Shown one piece after another: positions 10,085 to 20,100 of a stretch of 52,341 bases of DNA; within the stretch, counting starts at the first letter, position 1; every line of letters begins with the position of its first letter. The notes beneath the pieces were generated by a model. It was not told where the DNA came from, did no database searches, and was given only the letters and a program-made list of their open reading frames with translations. The DNA is from Lingula anatina (lineage: Eukaryota > Brachiopoda > Lingulata > Lingulida > Lingulidae), in contig NW_019775444.1 in the NCBI RefSeq assembly GCF_001039355.2, positions 202,018 through 254,358 on the forward strand, written 5' to 3'. A program made the position numbers and the translations under genes.

Positions 10085-10215
10085 ATAGATCCTAAATTAA
10101 GTTATTGTGATTTTGCTGCAATGCTTATAAAGAAGCATACAAAGAGGACGAGTACCATTGCGTGCTTGTACCGGGGAGGGGGAGGGGGTGTCCACGGTAC
10201 AGTATAAATCTAACG

Positions 10216-10321
10216 AAAAAGTCCTATAGAATCCTATAAGATCCTATAGGATCCTATAGGAAATTGGGTCAATTTCCTACAGAATCCTATAGGATCTTAT
10301 AGGATCCTATAGGACTTTTTT
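10216..10321. repeat. Large foldback palindrome of TCCTATAGGA decamers
   Basis: Two arms of about 50 bases (10216-10266 and 10270-10321) are reverse complements with about three mismatches, separated by a 3-base spacer. Each arm consists of near-tandem ATCCTATAGG units, themselves palindromic, capped by AAAAAGTCC outside and GGAAATTG inside. The DNA or a transcript could form a long hairpin. It may be a foldback MITE. Confidence 0.85.
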
Positions 10322-13300
10322 GTAAGGGAATGGCTTCAGAGCCAAATATATCCCCGGCATTCAGGCAAACGTATTCAACTTAAATAAGCTCATGAAATCG
10401 GTAGATGCAACTCTCCTTATACACATGTCAGTGTATATTTATGAATGCTTCAAGGTTAGGAATATATAGAAGGCATGAATTTGACTCCTCATGCTCCTGT
10501 TCCTATAATGTACAGTGTAAAATACTTACGAAATAAACATTATGTGTGTAACCTTTCTCATAAATAGGTACATGTATTTGAGAAAACAGTTTCCTATAAT
10601 CTGATATCAGGATCCTATAAAATAATATACAAAATCAACTTAAAGCATATGCAATACAATTATTTTGTAACTGACTACTAGCGCACCCTGTGGTCAGAGA
10701 GTAGCATTTGCCATCGTCCCTATCACTGCCATCGCGTTCACCACACTGCCAACAAATGCACTGTAGTCGACATCTACCCTCCACCAGGGCGACAGATTGA
10801 TTTTCATAAGGTATTCACATTAATGTCTTCAGATACATAGACAGTCCTTTGATTCTCTGGCTTTTTAAGAACGTGCTTATAATAACTGCCTCCCTGGTAG
10901 ACGGTGGTCCACATCCGTGAAGGAAAATGGTACCAGCTACCGGCATACCTGTACCTATATATATATGGGACATTTTTTTCCCCTGTAATTTTATCTTCGC
11001 CTGAAGATACGCGCAGTTTTACACCTGACAAAAAGAGTCAGCAACTTTATTAATTAACATTCCGTGGGATAATCGAGCAGTTGCATGCCGTAAGGCAATG
11101 ACAGTTTACAGACAGATTCACACAATAGCGAACCACTCAAGATACATCTAACACAGTTACTGTACATGTTGTATAGGCAGACGCAAGTAAGAGAATAACA
11201 GTCCTTGCATTGATGGAACAACCAGGTATGTGGCCACTACCTATTAAGATGATTATACTGTTACAACCCCGAAACTAGCCGACTAGCGACAAAAGACACC
11301 AGTAAATACACAGGTATATATACCGGCGTATGTAATGTGACTTTCCCCCGGACCTACATTCATAATTATTACCCTGTTGTTCGACTGATGTTGTAATTTA
11401 TAAGCTTGGTTTGGTTGTTGCAGCATGGTTGTTCTGACGGACATTGACCATCATGCGCGGATGCCATATGACCATCATCCGTAGTTTATATACATTATTT
11501 CATACTAAAGTTATTTGTACAATTAAGACACATATACATTTGGATATTGATAATGGTTTTCATGTCAGTTACGACAATCTCCAGGGATAATCACGCGGAA
11601 TTGAGTAACAACAGTTTGGTATTTTAAAACATTTGCAAGTAATACTTACATGCATGGATTTGTATTCAATTCCCAAGTTATAAATATATAGCCACGAATC
11701 TATCTTTAGGACGATTGTAATGATACCACAGCACACGGCCTGTGGTACGAAGTAAACACCCGGGAGTGTACAACTGATGTCATAAGGAAATCCTGGTCCA
11801 GGGAAAGTAGGGTTCCAAGTATTATAAATACAGGACACGGATTTTGTAGTATTCTTCTCGGACACATTCATGACTTTGTTGTTTAAACAGAAGGAGATTC
11901 TGCTGGCAGATTTTTAAACGTAAGTATAAGTATATAATTTTCTTTTTAAAACCCACCTGTTTTCTGTATGCTGCTATAGGTACCTGTACATGTATAACGA
12001 TGATCACTGCGCAGGTATGTACAATAGTTTTTTTCGCTGCTTAAGGAATACAATGACCCTCTCATCATTTATGTTTCTGCCATTTAAAGATAACGGGCAG
12101 CTTTGGACGGTTACTTAATCAACGTAGACTGAAGTTTTCTTACACCTGTACGGTATGTAGGCCTATGTGCCATATGTGCCCATGGATTTTTCTTTTGAAA
12201 TATCATTGTGGCGCTATACCGGAAAAACTTAACATTTAATTTACGTTGACACATTACGACCACAATACGGCGTGCTGTAGGCCTATATTTTAAGACAAAT
12301 TCTGTCACCTGAAAGGTACACAATTACCGGTAACTCACCTTTTACGTAAAGATGAGGCCTTGGATACAGTAGTACGTTATTCCTGCAGGCAAAAGATACA
12401 CAGTGAAACAGTATGAATTTGCCTTCACTTCAACGCAATGGACCTACAGACGTAAAGATTTCATAACATATTAGCTAACAGTTTCATTGTTATCGAAGAG
12501 GCTGAAAATAGACAAGGTATTTCCTTTAAGGTAAGCACAGTATGTTTTATCTCCATGTGACACGAATGTTTAAAAAGCCAAATACAATTTGTAGTTCTTT
12601 AGACGAAGCAGAGATTGACGCTCTGTTAATACTGGTTTTCGATGAACAGATACATTGTTAAAATGATTAGGATAGTGGGGTTGTATAATAAAAGCGGCCC
12701 TGCTTGGCCAAATCTCGAACAACCAATATTCTTCGTTGCCTTCTTTCTCGTTGAGAATGGGACTATGAAAGTTTGTGGTACACTGGGATGAAGGAGACAT
12801 GAATTCATGTTTCTTTATTGTTTGATGTCAGCTGCTTCACTTAAATTTCAAACAACATAGACGTCTTCTCCGGGACGCCAAATAAATGCACTGGTGTTAT
12901 TTAACTATTCAACTATTCGTCTAGCATAGCCAGTGCAGTGGTGATATTGTAACGATAAAACACACGCGAGAGGACAAATAACCTGTCAAACCTCATGGGG
13001 CGGGCTTGTTGACAACTTTTTTGCCTTAAGTCAGTAGCTGAAAACAAGATAAATAAAATAACTGCATAGCAATTTATATTGCAAGCATTTACACAAAGTA
13101 GCAGCTTATGGCGACCCTGATACGCACCAATTTTAGAACAAAGCATAATGATAGTCATTAATTGTAATAATAACAATTACGTCTCTATAACTTTCTTTTT
13201 TGTCAAATTAACAACTTCTTGCTTAAGGAAGTGAAGTCAGACCGTCCCTTTCCTGTCAAAATACACCGCACCGATTATGGTTCGAAAACGGATTTCACCA

Positions 13301-13471
13301 GTTAGATCAATGTAAACAGACCGCAAACACCTTGCATGCTTACATGAAAAATAACCTTGCCCTATTTGTGCTCTGTGACAACACTACAGTATCGGGAGCC
13401 ACTTTTGGGGTGCCAATGAAAACAATATCCTATGATGGACGTTCTCTACATTTCCACACCGGGTCAACAAA

Positions 13472-13472
<1 letters not shown>

Positions 13473-13509
<37 letters not shown>

Positions 13510-13532
13510 GCTAATAATAATGATAATAATAA
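13473..13532. repeat. TAA microsatellite
   Basis: About twelve TAA units are followed by an interrupted tail (CTAATAATAATGATAATAATAA). Confidence 0.92.
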
Positions 13533-14304
13533 CACACGGACTATATCAGTTACATAAATCTGCCAATTATACTTCTGCGACTTACTAATGCTTATAACTA
13601 CAGCTCATCAACCATACATGTACATATACATTCCTATGTGGAAGGGACATCAAATGAGAGGCTGATGCTTTTAGCTACTACATACTGGTAGTATTGTCAC
13701 TGCCTCACTTCGGTTATTTATAATACACGTGAAGTTAGGCCTAACGCTGACACTTACCTATTTAAAATGCGAGTTTCCACATTTGGAATACGGTGTAGAA
13801 TGGGCATGTAGAGTGGAATGACACACGTCTGTAGAATTTTTGATAAAATTATTTAAGGTTTCTTTGTGTGCAGGCTTCCATACCAAACACGGCCTATTCA
13901 CCTTTTTTTTCTCCTTTTTGTGATAGAATATTGACTTAACAGCTTCAGTTATTCTTTGCATATGACCCCTGCATGATTTCTTTACAGATCATATTTCTTA
14001 TGGCAACATCCAAAGTTTGAAAACTTTAAAAGAAATTGAAAGGTACATCTAAAGCCGAAGAAGAATTAAAAAATTGTATGATTGATATTTTAATCGCTTT
14101 TAGATTTTATCACAATAATCATAAATTAAATCAAATTAGCAATATATTCATACAGTTAACACAAAAAGAGTGTTGTTCTCAGATGGAGACGCCATTTGCG
14201 GCCCATTTGACATCGGATAGACTTGTTTGTATTTTTGACATTGTCACTGGGTGTAGGCCTATAATATACTGAAAACATACGGGTATCTACTTTACCTTTG
14301 AGTA

Positions 14305-14479
14305 CTCCCCGTGAACTCAGGTAGATAAATAAAAGTGCTTTTCTTCCTCAGACTGTTGAGCCCAAGAATTCAACAGAGTAAACACGGTCATTCGGGGCAT
14401 TTACCAACCAAGGCGAAGAAGATTACGAATAGGCCTACGACAAGAAACGGGCAGTTCTTTTCAAAGAATATTGAAGAAA
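14305..14479 (+). promoter_or_regulatory. Probable promoter/5' UTR of transporter copy 3
   Basis: It aligns with 4500-4646 upstream of copy 2 (see shared words there). AGATAAATAAAAG at 14323-14335 is a better TATA-like word than its copy 2 counterpart and lies about 145 bases before the ATG. The transcription start is not known. Confidence 0.4.
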
Positions 14480-14955
14480 ATGGGTAAATATCAAACTGGC
14501 AGATCAAGGTCAAAGGCGAGAAGATGTTGGGAAGCTTTTCGCCCACATCTGATGGTTATAAGTATCATCTTAGGCGTGGCTTTAGGGATCGCCCTAGGGG
14601 CCGGGCTTCGCACGCTGGACCCGCCCTTGACCGCGCAGCAGGCAAAGTACCTGAAATTTCCTGGGGATCTCTTACTACGTATGCTGAAGATGTTGATTCT
14701 TCCATTGGTCGTTTCAAGCCTTATCTCAGGAATAGCCTCCTTACCCTCGTCTTCCACTGGAAAACTTGGGGCCAGGGCTATCGCCTATTACATGTGCACC
14801 ACCCTGTTCGCTGTGATCTTAGGCATAGTTCTGGTTGTGACCATACAGCCAGGAAATAGAGGGGAGGCTGAATGCCCCGAACCCCCTTGTGTTGACAGAG
14901 CTGACAAGGTCGTGAGAGATGTCGAGGCCCTGGATTCTCTACTGGATTTAGTGTT
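14480..14955 (+). CDS. Copy 3, exon 1
   Basis: 476 bases, residues 1-158 plus two bases of Leu159. A basic N-terminus (RSRSKARR) precedes TM1; the PROSITE-type family signature and TM2-TM3 follow, then an extracellular CPEPPC segment. Donor GTAAGT. Confidence 0.93.
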
Positions 14956-17080
14956 GTAAGTATGAAAGAAAAGAGAGTATTAATGGAGAAAAAGGTGAAT
15001 TGTTTTCAATAACTGTTGTGCTTTTCCTCCAAATTGCCCTGGATTTTTTCAAATAAAACATTTACGAAAAAGTTTTGCTCAGGATGATTGTGTATTATTT
15101 ACAATATACTTATCAATGAAATCGTTTTGATATCTTATGTTCAATCTGCTAGTAATATTTGATTCATTTAGAAATGTGATATTTAAGTTTTGCTTATCTC
15201 TGTTTAGAAATTGCTTTCCAAGTAACCTGATTGAAGCTGCATTTCGCCAGGTAAGTTTTTTTTTGTTCAAATACAGATAATAAGTCATGATAAGACAGGA
15301 TAATAAGTCATTTTCAATAAGTTTGAATGGAGCTGGATTTTAGCGTGACAGATTAAGCAAAATATATGAGTGCCAAGCTTTACAATGTATGTTTTCTTTT
15401 TTAAGTAAATGGATTTTGATGATAACTAGTCTGCTGGGTATGAAAAGAAAATAAATTTTAAGTCATGAATATTTTAACATTTCTTTAACATGCGGTAATA
15501 CACCAGCATACACTGTCTGGCCTTTGATGTCACCTAGCGAGTCAATTCAGGTCCCGTACACCTGACACTCGTGTGTTTTTCTTATTTAGAGTGTTCACGG
15601 GGCAACATTCTTACCATAGAAATTTTTTTTCACTTTAGACTACAGTTAAGGTTTTTTTGTATATGTTTGTATATTTTTGTATATGTCTGACTTGTTTGCA
15701 AAGTAAATAGCGACCTCACCTCTATGTATGCATTTGAGTTACTTAGAGTCAAAAATACCGCTGAACCACATGTACATATAGAAAATTAAAAATCTCCTTT
15801 ATTGTAAGAAGGTTGTTATTGGTTATTCAACGTGGGAGACATATATTAACAGGCAGGTTTCACCAAGGAACAACGCCCTGAACTCGAGGAAAAGATTACG
15901 ACGTTGTCAAATAACCGCGCACATACTGCGCCAAATTACATGCATTTGACTTTCGGATTATTTTTAACTTTCAATTTTGCCAATCAAGCCGTATTTCAAG
16001 ATCACATTTAATGATTTACTTCTTCAGTGTAGAATTAGATACCATTTACGATTGCCAAGCATTCGATTTCATTGCATGATTTTTGAAGGATGATATTGTA
16101 TTGGAATAATTGTACTTTTTTTATTATGGTGCTCTTTTGTACGCCTATGCAATAAACCTGCTGTGCTTCTCTGGTAATTTTATGCGCTATTAGAGAAAAA
16201 ACGCCACCCAACCTACTCCTCACTCCACATAATATCCAAACCTCAACTGTAAATCAAATGGTTCATTTTTATATATTTTCAGTAATTACATTTTATCATG
16301 TTACCTCTGTAATGGTTTCAAATATCCCTATTTTTTTGCGAAATTTTAAAGAACAGTCAAACATTTAATATATTAAACCATTAAACCATACCCTACGTAT
16401 ACCTATACTGTATGGTATTTTTGAAGGCGAGCTTACGATAACTGTGATGGAGTACTTTGATCGTACTATAATTATAACTACATTTTTTAGACAGCGACCG
16501 ATATCAAGAAGACGGTGATGTACAATGCACATACCGTTGACATGAGTCGACTCAACGACTCTCTGTACAACTTAATAGCGTCGATGGACCCAGACGTTTA
16601 CAAACAAAACGCTAATATTTCTGAAGTGATGCAGAGAAACGTGACAAACAAGGATAATGTTACAGGTGAGTTTGTTATGTCTTTAAAATATTTTTTTAAA
16701 AATATTTTATACAATACTTTTTAAAAGTTTGTTCAAAGCACCAATTCCTATGCAAGACAGAGGAGAGGTATAGTGTTGATTTCATGTTAAAATGGCCACA
16801 CAGGCCCGCTGTGCATTTAGTTTAACTGTTTAAATACGTATACACCTGCCAAATGAAAGAAACCTGAATTGTTAACTTATGCAATGTTTACATTCCGTTG
16901 ATATTGTGCAAATTTAGGCCTACCAAATTCCACTTGTCCCACTCCTTCATACATTCAAATCTTCTCGAAAACACGTTCGGATCATTTGAATACGATTTTT
17001 CGAAAAGAATAAGTCAATTTGCAAACAGATTTTAGAAATAAGGAGTTGGATACACAAATAGCTGTTGGAAGCCTTCAAGC

Positions 17081-17177
<97 letters not shown>

Positions 17178-20100
17178 CAAACTTTCATAAAAATATGTGT
17201 ACAGTATGGTATTACGAGGTACATGCATGTTACGCAGAGTGTGAGAGTTACTTACTTGTACCTCGTAATATCACCTTAAAGGATAGGTTAGGTTTATTCA
17301 CTGACCACAGGGCGCGCTAGTAGCCTGTTACGAACTGTGGTATCGCTCATACTTGAATTTTGTATAGAAACCCCTAATATCAGAGGGTAGGTTAGGTTAG
17401 GTCAGGCTTGGGCGAATAATACTATTCGTCTAATAGTTATGTGATTTTGGACCATGTCAACAAGATACAAGCAGTGATGCGTGTACTGTTAGTCGTAAAA
17501 GGAGTGTAAATTCTTTTCGGAAAAGACAGTAAAATCAACAACACAGCATACAGTCTGTGGATGCTCTGGACTTGGTCAATTCGGGTCAATCCCCAGTACA
17601 TTTTGGCGTCACAGCTGAGTGACCGAGATGTCTCACGAACTGAACACAGTCATCGGCAAAATTTTGCACGACCCGCAGTTTCAAAAGGGGGGGGGGGGTA
17701 TTTTTTCTGAAAAAATGGACCTTTTACCATGGAACTTTTGTGTACCTAGATAAAATTTTACCCAGTTGAGACCTTTTCCCAGCAAAAAGGTGGTTCTTTC
17801 GAACCCCTCGACCCCCATCTTTGGCTACGGCCCTACCAGCTACTGTACTTTTAATTTAGGAGGTTTACCGTTAATAAGGCCTTAACTGGAAAAGATGAAA
17901 AGCTCCGCAGGATATGAACTATATGACTTTGAGGCATTAAGCTGTAGAAAGGCAGACACCTTTAATTTCGACAGACCGTCGGCATAAACGGCTGACCTCT
18001 AACATAGGGTAGACCGGGGCTAGTTGGATCCCGGGGTAAGTTCCCCCCCCCCTCCCCCCATCAATTTATGACAAAGTAACTATGGGGTAAAAGAATTGAT
18101 CACATCATTTTGTAAAGTGACCGTATCCAATAGTGCTAAGAAAGCGTCGGCAGTGAGTCCAAATGAAATAATTTAGCATCTTAAAGTAACTTTATAAAGA
18201 GACTTGATTGGGGGGGGGGGTGCAACTTACCCCTGGGTCCAACTAGCCCCGGTCTCCCCTAACATATAACGAGCTGCGTATTTCCTAAGTAGCATGTCAA
18301 TTTTAGTTGAATCCCATCGCTTTAATTTCAGAAACTCAGTACTATGTAAATGTCCCATATATCGTGAAGTCCACTTCTACTGGTACCAAAGACGGTATGA
18401 ATGTGCTAGGGCTGATCGTCTTCTCTGTCGCACTCGGTATTGTGATCAGTAAACTGGGTGCACGTGGAGTACCTCTCAAGAATTTCTTCGCTTCGTTGTG
18501 CGATGCTGTGCTTGTTTTAATTCATGCCGTTTTGTGGTAAGTGGAACACATTTTAGTCCTATTGCTTTCTTTGTTTTTCAACAGTCGAATTTTCCTTTGA
18601 TTTCTCCTCATCAACGATTTTTCACGTCCTTAACAGGCCTGTGTTCTAGTTGCAACTCTTTACATTTTTGTGATGTGCTTTGTATAAAAATGTAGCCCCG
18701 TAGTTGTTGGTGCATATGTTTGATGGGTTTATTTCATATCAATCTAAATATTTAATCGGTACAAACTTTTCAAAATCCCATTGTATTATCACTGCACTCG
18801 TTGAAGTTAATGCAAAAGCAAAGCTCAACAAACAAACAAACAAACAAACATTTAAGCAAGTCGACGTGCGTCACGCGACGTATTGGGTATCGGTCCCTCG
18901 TAATGTGTTGTAATGCCTTAAATGTATGCTTCAATTTTATTTCAGGTACGTCCCAATCGGCCTGTTCTTTCTGGTAGCAGAGAGAGTGGTTTCTATGGAC
19001 GATCCTGCTCGTGTGCTGGAGCAGCTCGGTTACTATATGCTGACGGTCATAATCGGTCTTGTTGTCCATGGCTATATTCTGTTACCAATTATCTACCTGA
19101 TCTTTGTTCGGAGGAACCCGTACAAGTACATTTACGGGGTTCTCAAGGCGATTTTCACGGCTCTAGGAACGGCTTCGAGGTCAGCTTTTTTCCTTGACGT
19201 ATTATTAAAAGTGAAATAATTATGTGAAAACTAAATGTTCAACACAATGAGATGAGTTTGATTTATATAAAAACGACTAAGAAGGTCCGTTTTGCATGAA
19301 TTTAATACTTCTTAATGTTTTTCCTCATTTTACTAGTCATAATTTTATTAGCAAAAGTGTATTTACAGTAGTAAATATATACTGGTATTGTCTGTATTTT
19401 CGACATTATTCATATCACGTTATAGGCTGCTAGGCCTATATTGTAAAAATGTTAGCATAGACAGGAATGCTGGTAAACGTGCAGTCACCTACAAAAACGC
19501 TTTCATACTGACGGTAGATCAAGAATGAAATTCAATATCCTTTTTAGTTCTGCGACTATGCCCGTCACAATGCAATGCTGTAAAGAAAATAATGGCGTCC
19601 ACGAGAAGGCTGTGGATTTCGTAATTCCGATCGGTGCAACAATCAACATGGACGGCACCGCTCTCTATGAAGCTGTGGCATCCATCTTTATTGCCCAAGT
19701 CAATAATATCCCACTGAATTTTGGTCAGATCGTTACTGTCAGGTATAGTTACAGTAATCGTTTACTTTTACAATTCACAACAATATCTTACAATATTTTA
19801 CCCCAAAGGTTTTGTCATACAAACGAATTGAACCTGAGAAGACTTTTTGCTTTGCAGATTCGGAGATAAAAAATACTCCCGCTCCTAAATCAGCTATTGA
19901 TACTTCATCTATGATAGGCCTACAATGTACGTCATTCGTCAAAAGCTGTCCAATTTGAACGGTATTTTTATTAAGTTTGATTTATATTGGTTGAACAATA
20001 TTTGGTCTCATATAAATTTACTAGTACTCTATTTTATATGTTAGTATCACTTCAACTGCGGCGTCCATAGGAGCAGCAGGCGTGCCGGAAGCTGGTCTCA

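Larger units (their letters stand above)
9145..14304. other. Spacer between transporter copies 2 and 3
   Basis: No gene was recognised in about 5 kb. It holds a LINE-like coding remnant (9966-10084), a G-rich run (10172-10189), a large palindrome (10216-10321), a 24-base word near 10673-10695 shared with copy 3 intron 3, and a TAA microsatellite (13473-13532). Short open frames on both strands here lack recognisable domains and paired splice sites. Confidence 0.5.

Noticed and set aside
10804-11031. 75-codon minus-strand frame rich in Tyr
   Set aside because: No domain recognised, no convincing splice context, and next to repeat-derived sequence.
16947-17228. Minus-strand frame with long HTHTHT and YIYIYI runs
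   Set aside because: It is a translation of the TA/TG microsatellite.
17386-17403. GGTTAGGTTAGGT run resembling a telomere repeat
   Set aside because: Only two to three imperfect units inside an intron; far too short for telomeric origin.
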